Source of the DNA: Ramlibacter sp.
Lineage (GTDB): Bacteria; Pseudomonadota; Gammaproteobacteria; Burkholderiales; Burkholderiaceae_C
Reading direction: 5' to 3'
Length of the DNA stretch: 64,000 nt
Assembly (NCBI GenBank): GCA_016713005.1
Contig: JADJPY010000004.1
Location: 62,001-126,000 of the forward strand
A model generated the notes under the pieces. The model saw only the letters and a list, made by a program, of their open reading frames with translations, did not search any database and had not been told where the DNA came from. The position numbers and the translations under genes were made by a program. Shown here in pieces: positions 40,727 to 48,785 of the stretch (position 1 is the stretch's first letter; each line of letters opens with the position of its first letter).

Positions 40727-41017
40727 TCACCCGATGCGCGCCAGCAGGGTTTCCATGTCCTTGAGCAGAGGTGCCAGGTCGGCGGGCGCTTCCCCCGGCG
40801 AGGCCAGGCGCGCGCCCAACTCCTGCTCCACAAAGCACATGGTCATGCGCACATAGGTGCTGTCCAGCGCCTTGCGAACTGCCGACAGCTGCTGGGCCAC
40901 CTGCAGGCATTCCTGCCCTTCTTCGATCATGCGCTGGATGCCGCGCAGCTGGCCTTCGGCCCGCTTCAATCGGTTGAGCACATCGGTGCGGGCAGCTTCG
41001 TCGGTCAGGACAGACAT
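40727..41017 (-). CDS. CsoR/RcnR/FrmR-family transcriptional repressor
   Basis: 96-residue all-helical DUF156 repressor. The N-terminal RLKRAEGQLRGIQRMIEEG is the family DNA-binding/dimer helix. Copper CsoR uses Cys-His-Cys at relative positions 0, 25 and 29; here the first cysteine is C37, the His position is F62 and the last Cys position is E66, with an extra cysteine at C61. So copper and classical formaldehyde or nickel sites are absent, and thiol-based sensing through C37 and C61 is possible. It is the last gene of the MFP-RND-DUF2892-TDT operon and probably represses that operon's promoter at 46828-46866. Confidence 0.85.
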   Translation of the reverse strand: MSVLTDEAARTDVLNRLKRAEGQLRGIQRMIEEGQECLQVAQQLSAVRKALDSTYVRMTMCFVEQELGARLASPGEAPADLAPLLKDMETLLARIG

Positions 41018-41052
41018 GGTGGTGGTCGGACAAGCCAAGCGTGGATGAATCT

Positions 41053-42093
41053 TCATTCTGACGGCAGTTTCAGTTTGGCGCTGCCGGCGTGCCCGCGTCC
41101 GCGGCATGGGTCAGCACGGCAACCGGTTCGGGCGCCAGCAGTTCGCCCGAGCGCAGCCCCTTTCAGCGTGGCCAGGCTCAGCGTCAGGATGACCAGCGTC
41201 GCGAGAGCCAGCAGCGCCAGCGCGGCCAGCTCATAGACGCGGTTGTCGGCCAGACGCAGGCTGAGTGCCGCAAAGGCCGCCAGCGGGAACGAAACGCCCC
41301 AGAACGGCACGCCAAACGGCTGCGACAGCATCCGCCGCAGCACGGTGGCCGACCACAGCAGGAAGAACAGCGCGCAGCCCCAGGCCAGCCAGGCCAGCAA
41401 CACCGGCGCACCCAGCTGCAGTGAAGAAAGGCCCACCACCGCCGGCGGCGCCACGGTGATGAAGGTGGTGGGCAGCAGGCGCTGCGGCCACAGGCCCTGC
41501 ACGCCGATGCGCACCGCCAGCAGCGTCAGCACCACGGGCCAGAACAGCAGGCCGATGCCAAACTGCGCCGCCGACCAGTTGGGCAGCCCCAGCGGCACGC
41601 CCGCCAGCGGCACCAGCACATTGCCCACCACCGGGATGAAGAGCACGGGCGTAATCGCCGGCCAGGCCACGCCACCTGCGGGCTTGTCCCGCAGCCAGCG
41701 CCCCAGGGCCCAGACGGTCACCCCCAGCTGCAGGAGCGACGCCACCAGCCACACCGCCAGCAGCACCGGGCCTGGCCCGGTGAGGGCCACACCGGCCGTG
41801 GCCAGCAGGATCAGCGAGATCGGCACCGCCGCCACAAAAGCATGGCGCACCGGGTGCCGCAGGTCCTCGGCCAGGGCCTGCGGGTATCGGCGCCACCGCA
41901 CCACCGATGCGCCCAGAAGCAGCGCAAAGACGAGCGCAGCAAAGCCAGCGGCAACCATCGACGCCGCGCCCGCCCAATCGCCCATCAATGGGGTGGCGCG
42001 GTACCAGGCCAGCGACAGGCCGCTCCAGCCCATCACGATGGCGAACCAGCCGGGGGCAAGGAACTTCAGCGGTGTGGCGTGGTGGTCAGGCAT
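41053..42093 (-). CDS. SLAC1/TDT-family anion channel or exporter (TehA-like)
   Basis: 346-residue protein with about ten hydrophobic helices, of the tellurite-resistance/dicarboxylate transporter (TDT, SLAC1) family; FLAPGWFAIVMGWSGL at residues 10-25 is the typical first helix. Family members include TehA and the yeast sulfite exporter Ssu1. The last 30 residues are Arg/Gly-rich, with poor codon usage; another frame gives a smoother tail (GELLAPEPVAVL) ending at 41070, suggesting a one-base shift near 41160. It lies between the DUF2892 and CsoR-like genes, probably in one operon. Confidence 0.85.
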   Translation of the reverse strand: MPDHHATPLKFLAPGWFAIVMGWSGLSLAWYRATPLMGDWAGAASMVAAGFAALVFALLLGASVVRWRRYPQALAEDLRHPVRHAFVAAVPISLILLATAGVALTGPGPVLLAVWLVASLLQLGVTVWALGRWLRDKPAGGVAWPAITPVLFIPVVGNVLVPLAGVPLGLPNWSAAQFGIGLLFWPVVLTLLAVRIGVQGLWPQRLLPTTFITVAPPAVVGLSSLQLGAPVLLAWLAWGCALFFLLWSATVLRRMLSQPFGVPFWGVSFPLAAFAALSLRLADNRVYELAALALLALATLVILTLSLATLKGAALGRTAGARTGCRADPCRGRGHAGSAKLKLPSE

Positions 42094-42141
42094 GGCAGGG
42101 GGCGTTTGCAGGCTTGGGTGTGCAACCTTACTTCAAGTCGC

Positions 42142-42369
42142 TCAGCGGCGTGCGGCCGGTGCGCAGGTCTCGGGCACGCCCAGCTTCTTCAGGATGAGGC
42201 CCAGGGGACAGAAGTTGGTGAAGCCGAACTGCAGCAGGTTGGCGCCCACAAAAGCGGTGAAGGCGAGCCAGGCCTTGGCGACAAAGAAGGGCGAGCCTTC
42301 GACGCCCAGCAACAGGGACAACAGGATGAAGCTTCCGGCAAAGATGCGGATCAGTCGGTCAACGGTCAT
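42142..42369 (-). CDS. DUF2892 / YgaP-type membrane protein
   Basis: 75-residue protein with two predicted membrane helices and the DUF2892 pattern: R-L-x-R-I near the N-terminus, a second helix AFVGANLLQFGFTNFCPLG and C-P-L in NFCPLGLILKKLGV. In other bacteria this domain follows a rhodanese in YgaP-type proteins and often sits in sulfide or persulfide detoxification loci. Here it stands alone. It overlaps the RND gene by 4 nt. Confidence 0.85.
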   Translation of the reverse strand: MTVDRLIRIFAGSFILLSLLLGVEGSPFFVAKAWLAFTAFVGANLLQFGFTNFCPLGLILKKLGVPETCAPAARR

Positions 42370-45300
42370 GGAGAGACTCCTTCAGTGGTTTGCAAAACAG
42401 GTTCAGCGGCGGCGGCCTCTGGCGCGGGGGGCGATGGCGGGCGCCGCTGGTAGAGGGCGAAATACAGCACGGGAATCACCACGAGCGTGAGCAGCGTGGA
42501 CACCAGGATGCCGAAGATCAGTGAGACAGCCAGTCCGTTGAAGATCGGGTCGTCAAGGATGAAGAAGGCGCCGGTCATGGCGGCAAGGCCCGTCAGCACG
42601 ATCGGCTGGGCGCGCACGGCCGCCGCATTGATCACCGCTTCGCGCAGCGGCGAGCCGGTGCGCACCTGAAGCTCGATGAAGTCCACCAGCAGGATGGAGT
42701 TGCGCACGATGATGCCGGCCAGCGCAATCATGCCGATCATGCTGGTGGCGGTGAACTGCGCGCCCAGCATGGCATGCCCGGGCATCACGCCGATGATGGT
42801 CAGCGGGATCGGCGCCATGATCACCAGTGGCGTCAGGTACGAGCGGAACTGGGCCACCACCAGCAGGTAGATCAGCACCAGCCCCACACCATAGGCGGCA
42901 CCCATGTCCCGGAAGGTTTCGTAGGTGATCTGCCACTCGCCGTCCCACTTGATGGCGTACTGGCGCCAGGCGTCTTCGGGCTGGCGGATCCAGTATTCGC
43001 CCAGCGCTCCCGTGCCGGGCACCGCGGCGGCGCCCAGCTGGCTGCGGATGCCAAACAGGCCGTACAGCGGGGAGTCGGGCAACCGGCTCTGGGCTTCGCG
43101 TCGGCCCACATCACCGAAGACATAGCTCACCGGCAGCAGGTTCTTGGTGTAGCGGGGCTTGTCGACCACGCCACGTTCCACCTCGACCAGCTCCGACAGC
43201 GGAACCAGCTGCCCGCTTGCGGTGCGCATGGGCAGTGCCAACAGGGCCTCCAGCCCCACTTGTGCCTGCAGCGGCAACTGCAGGCGCACGGGCGCCGGGT
43301 ACTTGGACTGGGCGTCGTGCAGCCAGGCGGCATCCAGCCCCGACAACGCGCCGTGCACGGTCTGCGCGATGGCCGACACCGGAATGCCCAGGGACTCGGC
43401 CCGCTGGCGCCTCACGCGGATGAAGGCGCGCGGTGCGTCGCCCACAAGGGAGGTGTCGATGCCCACTATGTCGGCACTGCCCGCGAACGCAGCCGCGACC
43501 CGTGCGGCCAGCTGTTGCCGGCCGGCCTCGTCGGGGCCATACACCTCGGCCACGAGCGGGCTCATCACTGGCGGGCCCGGAGGCACCTCCACCACCTTGA
43601 CACGGGCGCCATGGCGCTGGCCGATCGCCTCCAGCTGGGGGCGCATGCGCTGGGCGATGGCGTGGCTTTGTTCGTTGCGGTGCTGCCGGTCCACCAGGTT
43701 CACCTGCAGGTCACCCGTCTCGGCATCGGCCCGAAGGTAGTACTGCCTGACCAGGCCATTGAAGGTAATGGGCGAGGCCGTGCCGGCGTAGGCCTGGAGA
43801 TCACGCACCTCGGCCTGTTGCGCCAGCCAGGCGCCCAGCTCCTGCAAGGTGGCCGCAGTTTCCTCCAGCGGGGTGCCGGCAGGCATGTCCACCACCACCT
43901 GGAACTCGGACTTGTTGTCAAAGGGCAGCATTTTCAGCACCACCCACTGCACCAGTGTGAGTCCTACCGACAGCAGGAGAGCCGCGCCGATGCCGGCCCA
44001 CAGCAGCCGGCGCTTGCGCGCGCTGTCCAGCAAGGGGCCCAGCAGGCGATGCGACAGCCGCGACAGCCGGGAGGCCATGCCCCCGTGCTGGCCAGTCACG
44101 GCATGCCCGGCGGCCTCGCCAGCCGGCTTCATCAACCGCAGCGCCAGCCAGGGGGTGACAGAGAAGGCAATCGCCAGCGAGATCGCCATGCCCAGGCTGG
44201 AGTTGATGGGGATCGGGCTCATGTAGGGCCCCATCAGGCCGCTGACGAAGGCCATGGGCAGCAACGCCGCGATCACGGTCAGCGTGGCCAGGATGGTGGG
44301 CCCGCCCACTTCATCCACAGCGGCAGGGATGCTTTCGCGCAGGCTTGCCTGCGGGTGGAGTTGCTGGTGGCGGTGGATGTTCTCGACGACCACGATGGCG
44401 TCATCCACCAGGATGCCGATGGAGAAGATCAGCGCGAACAGCGAAACGCGGTTCAGCGTGAACCCCCAGGCCCACGAGGCAAACAGCGTGGCAGTCAGGG
44501 TCAGGATCACCGCCGCTCCGACGATGACCGCCTCGCGCCGGCCAAGCGCCAGTCCCACCAGGAGGATGACCGATCCGGTGGCGAAGGCCAGCTTCTGGAT
44601 CAGCTTGTTGGCCTTGTCGGCTGCCGTCTCCCCGTAGTTGCGGGTGACGGTGGTCTCAATGTTGGCCGGGATGACGGTGTTGCGCAGCGCGGCAATGCGT
44701 GCGGTGGCTGCGCGGGCCACATCCACGGCGTTGCTGCCGGGTTTTTTGGTCACGGTGAGCGTGACCGCCGGATGGGCAGCGCCAGCTCCTGCGGCCGCAT
44801 CCGTCGAGGCACCGGCACTGCCGGTGCCGGGCGTGAACCAGACATAGCGCGCAGGCTGGCGGGCGCCCGCTTCCACGCGGGCCACCTCGCGGAGGTGGAC
44901 CGGCCGGCCCTGGTGGGTCCCGACCACAAGCTCGCCCACGTCCGCTGCATCCCTCAGGAACTCCCCGGTCTGCACCGTCAGCATGCGGGCGCCCGCTGCC
45001 GCGCCGGGCCCCTGTGTGTCCACCACACTGCCAGAGGGAAGCCCCAGATTGGCCGAGGCAATGGACTTCTGCAGCGACAACAGGTCCACTCCGCGCTCCC
45101 GCAGCCGCGCCGGCTCGATCCACACATTCACGGCATGTCCCGGGCCGCCGATGGTTTGCACCTCCCTGGATCCCGCCACCTGCTTGAGCTCGGCCTCCAT
45201 GGCATGCGCAACACGCTCGAGTTCCGCGGCGCTCAGGTTCTCCCGGCTCCACAGCGTCACAGCGAGCACGGGTACGTCGTCAATGCCCTTGGGCTTGACG

Positions 45301-45722
45301 ATGGGCGGCATCACGCCCAGCCCGCTGGGCAGCCAGTCCTGGTTGGCATTGAGCACGTCGTACAGCCGAACGAGCGCTTCCATGCGTGGCACACCGACCT
45401 TGAACTGCACCGTCAGCAGGGCAAGGCCGGGCCGGGCGACCGAATAGGTGTGTTCGATGCCTGCCATTTGCGCCAGCACCTGTTCGGCTGGCCGTGCGAC
45501 CATGTTCTGCACATCCGCACTGGACGCCCCGGGAAACGGGATCAGCACGTTGGCCATCGTCACATTGATCTGGGGCTCTTCTTCACGCGGCGTGACCAGC
45601 ACCGCGAACAGGCCAAGCAGCAAGGCCACCAGCGCCAGCAGGGGCGTGAGCGCGTTGTCCTGGAACGCAGCGGCGATGCGTCCCGAGATGCCCAGGCGGC
45701 TTATGGGTCCGGATGTCGCCAT
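42366..45722 (-). CDS. RND efflux transporter, inner-membrane permease
   Basis: 1118-residue resistance-nodulation-division pump. The duplicated architecture (helix, large periplasmic loop, five to six helices, twice) is evident. GILVDDAIVVVENIHRH near residue 410 has the paired aspartates of the proton relay, and the C-terminal half carries a second set of helices ending near LVVIPVLYFALYQRR. It resembles efflux permeases with broad or metal/organic substrates more than CzcA. It would work with the upstream fusion protein; no outer-membrane channel is encoded here. The start may be ATG at 45722 or a GTG at 45731 that overlaps the upstream stop. Confidence 0.93.
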   Translation of the reverse strand: MATSGPISRLGISGRIAAAFQDNALTPLLALVALLLGLFAVLVTPREEEPQINVTMANVLIPFPGASSADVQNMVARPAEQVLAQMAGIEHTYSVARPGLALLTVQFKVGVPRMEALVRLYDVLNANQDWLPSGLGVMPPIVKPKGIDDVPVLAVTLWSRENLSAAELERVAHAMEAELKQVAGSREVQTIGGPGHAVNVWIEPARLRERGVDLLSLQKSIASANLGLPSGSVVDTQGPGAAAGARMLTVQTGEFLRDAADVGELVVGTHQGRPVHLREVARVEAGARQPARYVWFTPGTGSAGASTDAAAGAGAAHPAVTLTVTKKPGSNAVDVARAATARIAALRNTVIPANIETTVTRNYGETAADKANKLIQKLAFATGSVILLVGLALGRREAVIVGAAVILTLTATLFASWAWGFTLNRVSLFALIFSIGILVDDAIVVVENIHRHQQLHPQASLRESIPAAVDEVGGPTILATLTVIAALLPMAFVSGLMGPYMSPIPINSSLGMAISLAIAFSVTPWLALRLMKPAGEAAGHAVTGQHGGMASRLSRLSHRLLGPLLDSARKRRLLWAGIGAALLLSVGLTLVQWVVLKMLPFDNKSEFQVVVDMPAGTPLEETAATLQELGAWLAQQAEVRDLQAYAGTASPITFNGLVRQYYLRADAETGDLQVNLVDRQHRNEQSHAIAQRMRPQLEAIGQRHGARVKVVEVPPGPPVMSPLVAEVYGPDEAGRQQLAARVAAAFAGSADIVGIDTSLVGDAPRAFIRVRRQRAESLGIPVSAIAQTVHGALSGLDAAWLHDAQSKYPAPVRLQLPLQAQVGLEALLALPMRTASGQLVPLSELVEVERGVVDKPRYTKNLLPVSYVFGDVGRREAQSRLPDSPLYGLFGIRSQLGAAAVPGTGALGEYWIRQPEDAWRQYAIKWDGEWQITYETFRDMGAAYGVGLVLIYLLVVAQFRSYLTPLVIMAPIPLTIIGVMPGHAMLGAQFTATSMIGMIALAGIIVRNSILLVDFIELQVRTGSPLREAVINAAAVRAQPIVLTGLAAMTGAFFILDDPIFNGLAVSLIFGILVSTLLTLVVIPVLYFALYQRRPPSPPAPEAAAAEPVLQTTEGVSP

Positions 45723-45727
45723 GATCG

Positions 45728-46816
45728 TCACCGCCCGCTGGAAGCGGGATCGTCAGGCAGGGCACCTGTCAGGCCCGCCCGCACAGGGTCCAGTGCCACC
45801 CGCTCGCCCGCCGCAAGGCCGGCCAGCACGTCCACGCTGGCACTGTCCGCCGCCGAGCCAAGACGTATCGCCCTCAGTGAGAACCCGCGAGGGCTGGCCA
45901 CGTACACCGCAGTCAGCTCGCCACGCCGCAGCACGGCGGCGGCCGGCAGGGTGAGCCGTTGGCTCGCGCCCGCTGGAGCGGGCATTCCTGCGAAACGCAC
46001 ACGCACCTGCTGCCCCGGCACGAGTGCCCCGGTCAGCTTCTCGGCAAGATCGAGCCGCCATTCCACGGTCTGGCTCACCGGGTCAACCACATTCAGGATT
46101 TGCTGGCTGGCTGGTTCCACCCAGCGCCCGTCGGGCAACTGCACTTGCGGCCGGGCGGCCTGGCGCGCGAGTTCGAGTCTGGAAGCCCCCACCTGGACGA
46201 CGGCCCGCAGCGGCTGTGGAGCATGGATTCGCAGGATGGGCTTGCCGGGCACCGCCAGGTCACCCGTTTCGGCCAGCGTCTCACGCACATAGCCATCGAA
46301 TGCGGCGGTGACGCGGGTGAAGCCCTGGGCCAGTGCGGATTGCCGGGCGCCTGCGCCCGCCTGATCGCGCCCGGCTTGCGCCGCCCTCAGTTGCGCCTCC
46401 GCCGTGTCCAGCGCGGCCTGGCTGACAAATCCCTGGGCGCGCAGCTCGCGGTTGCGCTCGAATGTGGTGCGGGCATTGCGCAGCTGCGCTTCGGCCTCGG
46501 CCACCTGGGCACCCGCACGAGCGACACCGGTCTGTGTCTCGCGGTCGTCGATCACGGCAAGCAGCTGCCCTGCCCGTACGCGGTCGCCGGCCTTGACGTG
46601 CAGGCTGACGATGCGGCCTTGCGCCTGCGCAGACACGGTGGTCTGGCGCACGGGCTCAATCACACCCTCCAAGACAAAGCCCCCGGTCGCTGCCTGCGCC
46701 CCGACGGTGACCACCGGCACCCGCACGTTCGAAGTCAGGGCGGACGGGCCGGCCGCCCAAGCCCCGCCAGCCAGGCCGGCAGCCAGGGCGACATTGATCA
46801 GCAACGCGTGATTCAT
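45728..46816 (-). CDS. RND efflux periplasmic adaptor (membrane fusion protein)
   Basis: 362-residue HlyD/AcrA-type adaptor. A signal-like N-terminus is followed by a lipoyl/biotinyl-type half (QAQGRIVSLHVKAGDRVRAG), a helical hairpin rich in Ala/Gln/Glu, the second lipoyl half (AFDGYVRETLAETGDLAVPG) and beta-barrel domains. It bridges the RND pump and an outer-membrane channel. The ATG at 46816 (MNHALLINV) has TTGGAG about 7 nt upstream; an upstream TTG at 46828 falls in the operator. First gene of the five-gene operon. Confidence 0.9.
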   Translation of the reverse strand: MNHALLINVALAAGLAGGAWAAGPSALTSNVRVPVVTVGAQAATGGFVLEGVIEPVRQTTVSAQAQGRIVSLHVKAGDRVRAGQLLAVIDDRETQTGVARAGAQVAEAEAQLRNARTTFERNRELRAQGFVSQAALDTAEAQLRAAQAGRDQAGAGARQSALAQGFTRVTAAFDGYVRETLAETGDLAVPGKPILRIHAPQPLRAVVQVGASRLELARQAARPQVQLPDGRWVEPASQQILNVVDPVSQTVEWRLDLAEKLTGALVPGQQVRVRFAGMPAPAGASQRLTLPAAAVLRRGELTAVYVASPRGFSLRAIRLGSAADSASVDVLAGLAAGERVALDPVRAGLTGALPDDPASSGR

Positions 46817-46827
46817 GGGCAACTCCA

Positions 46828-46866
46828 ATACTCTAGGGGAGTATATAGCATATACCCCCAGGAGTA
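46828..46866 (-). promoter_or_regulatory. paired candidate CsoR-type operators at the RND operon promoter
   Basis: Site A is ATACTC-TAGGG-GAGTAT (46828-46844), a perfect 6-bp inverted repeat. Site B is ATACCCCCAGGAGTA (46852-46866), related to A in its half sites. They are separated by 7 bp of AT-rich DNA that probably holds the -10. CsoR-family repressors bind such sites with a G/C tract flanked by A/T. The operon they precede ends with a CsoR-like repressor, suggesting autoregulation. Confidence 0.6.
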
Positions 46867-46890
46867 CAAGGCCCCACCGCCAGAAACAGC

Positions 46891-46915
46891 AACGGCGCCC
46901 GAAGGCGCCGTTTTC
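46891..46915 (-). terminator. hairpin terminator after ssb
   Basis: Perfect 9-bp stem AACGGCGCC/GGCGCCGTT; on the minus strand the loop is TTCG closed by C-G, a very stable tetraloop. It lies 36 nt past the ssb stop. The T run is better on the plus strand (TTTTCT), so it may act in both directions and insulate the RND promoter. Confidence 0.65.
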
Positions 46916-46947
46916 TCCACAATCCTGCAGCCGGGGCTGCGCCCGCG

Positions 46948-47436
46948 TCAGAACGGGATGTCGTCGTCCATGTCGTCAAAGCCGGACGACGGCTTGGCGG
47001 GTGCGGCAGCGCGCGGCGCGGCTGCCGGTGCGGCGGCGCGGGCGGGCGGCGCGCGGCGGGGCGCCCCTTCTTCGCCGCCTTCGGGTGGCCCCCCCATGCC
47101 TTCGCGGGCGCCCAGCAGTTGAAGCTCGGTGGCGATGATGTCCACGGTGTTCTTCTCGATGCCGTCCTGGCCGGTGTACTTGCCGTACTTCAGGCGGCCT
47201 TCGACATAAATGGGCCGGCCCTTCTTGACGTATTCGCCGGCGATCTCGGCCAGGCGATCGTAGAAGGTGACGCGGTGCCACTGGGTGTCTTCCACCGTCT
47301 CGCCCGTGGTCTTGTCCTTGCGCCGGCTGGAGGTGGCGACGCTGACGTTGGCCACCGCCTGCCCCGACGGGAGGTAGCGGATTTCGGGATCGCGGCCGCA
47401 ATTGCCCACGAGGATGACTTTGTTGACGGATGCCAT
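46948..47436 (-). CDS. ssb: single-stranded DNA-binding protein
   Basis: 162-residue SSB. The OB fold covers about residues 1-110 (MASVNKVILVGNCGRDPEIR at the start and WHRVTFYDRLAEIAGEYVKKG near 53). A flexible Ala/Pro/Gly-rich linker follows, and the acidic tail DDMDDDIPF is the conserved C-terminal partner-binding tip. It protects single strands in replication and repair. Located in the conserved uvrA / MFS-ssb arrangement. Confidence 0.96.
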   Translation of the reverse strand: MASVNKVILVGNCGRDPEIRYLPSGQAVANVSVATSSRRKDKTTGETVEDTQWHRVTFYDRLAEIAGEYVKKGRPIYVEGRLKYGKYTGQDGIEKNTVDIIATELQLLGAREGMGGPPEGGEEGAPRRAPPARAAAPAAAPRAAAPAKPSSGFDDMDDDIPF

Positions 47437-47462
47437 GGGTGTTTCCTCCAGATAGATTCAGA

Positions 47463-48659
47463 TTATGTCGTCTGGGCGCGCATCGGCCAGGCCACCACCA
47501 GCCAGGCCAGCATCAGCCCGGCGCACACGCCGAACAGGCCCTGCAACCCAACGTGCTTGGCCAGCCAGCCGCCGACCGCGCCGCCGGCAAAAAAACCAAC
47601 CGACTGCAGCGTGTTGTAGACACCCAGCGCCGCGCCCCGCACCTGCGGCGGCGCCACGCGCGAGGCCAGGCTGGGCTGGCTGGCCTCCAGCACATTGAAG
47701 CCGCAAAAGAAGAGGAAAAGCAGCCCGCCCAGCGCGGCCAGGCCCGGGGCCGCCACCGAGAGCGCCAGCCCGACCTGCACCAGTGCAATCAGGCCCACCG
47801 CGCCCAGGAACACGGCGCGCAGGTAACCCCGGCGCTCCAGCGGAAAAAGCGTCGCCCCCATGACCACGAAAGACGCCAGCACCGCAGGCAGGTAGACCTG
47901 CCAGTGAGCCGCCTTGTCCAGCCCCGCCTGGACCAGCATTGCGGGAACGGCCACCCACATGGCCAGCTGCACCGCATGCAGCACGAACACGCCGAAATCA
48001 AGCCGCAACAGCGCGGGGTTGCGCAACACCTGCACCAGCCCGCCGCGCCCCACGCCCTTGTGCTGCGCCGGCTCGGGCGGGGTCCACCACAGCACCACGC
48101 CGATGCAGCCCAGGGCCAGCAAACCTGTCAGCACAAAAAGGCCGGAAAGCCCGATGACAGAAGCGAGCAGCGGCGCCACCACCAGCGACAACGCGAACAT
48201 CAGTCCTATGCTGGCGCCGACCAGGGCCATGGCCTTGGTGCGCACGGCGTCGCGCGTCTGGTCAGCCAGCAGCGCGGTGACGGCGGCCGAGACGGCACCG
48301 GCCCCCTGCAACGATCGCCCCACCAACAGGCCGGCCAGGCTGGTGGCGGCGGCGGCAAGCAGACTGCCTGCGGCAAACACCAGCAGGCCGATGACGATGA
48401 CGCGCTTGCGGCCAAAACGGTCCGAGGCCATGCCAAACGGGATCTGCAGAAGGCCCTGCGTCAGCCCGTAGATGCCCATGGCCAGGCCCACAAGTGCAGG
48501 GTCGTCGCCCCCGGGATAGCGTGCCGCCTCCAGCGCAAACACCGGCAGCACCAGAAAAAGGCCCAGCATGCGCGCGGCAAACACCGTGGCCAGCGAGCCG
48601 CTGGCGCGGCGCTCCACGGGAGTCATGCTGGGGCTGGTGGCGGAACTGGAAGAATGCAT
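47463..48659 (-). CDS. MFS transporter (YajR-like)
   Basis: 398-residue 12-helix major facilitator. The loop 2-3 motif GMASDRFGRKRVIVIG near residue 75 is clear. It lies between ssb and divergent uvrA, a position kept in Burkholderiales. The true start is either 48659 (MHSSSSATS) or 48626 (MTPVERRAS). Substrate unknown. It is separated from ssb by 26 nt and likely shares its transcript. Confidence 0.85.
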   Translation of the reverse strand: MHSSSSATSPSMTPVERRASGSLATVFAARMLGLFLVLPVFALEAARYPGGDDPALVGLAMGIYGLTQGLLQIPFGMASDRFGRKRVIVIGLLVFAAGSLLAAAATSLAGLLVGRSLQGAGAVSAAVTALLADQTRDAVRTKAMALVGASIGLMFALSLVVAPLLASVIGLSGLFVLTGLLALGCIGVVLWWTPPEPAQHKGVGRGGLVQVLRNPALLRLDFGVFVLHAVQLAMWVAVPAMLVQAGLDKAAHWQVYLPAVLASFVVMGATLFPLERRGYLRAVFLGAVGLIALVQVGLALSVAAPGLAALGGLLFLFFCGFNVLEASQPSLASRVAPPQVRGAALGVYNTLQSVGFFAGGAVGGWLAKHVGLQGLFGVCAGLMLAWLVVAWPMRAQTT

Positions 48660-48785
48660 GGGCCCTGGAGGGTCTCGAGGCGGGGACGGGAGGTAGGGCG
48701 CCAAGGCGCCGGCGGCATCGCAAACCGTGCATTGTCCGGGATTTGGGCAAGGCGGTGGGTGCGCCCGACGACCCGGCGGTCTATC

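Noticed and set aside
41053..42093. TDT gene as a tellurite-resistance determinant (tehA)
   Set aside because: No tehB or ter gene nearby and the operon setting points elsewhere; the family name alone does not support tellurite.
47430..48785. Extension of the uvrA frame 450 codons upstream
   Set aside because: It is antisense to the MFS gene and composition changes sharply at the uvrA N-terminus; only the part from 48786 is credible.
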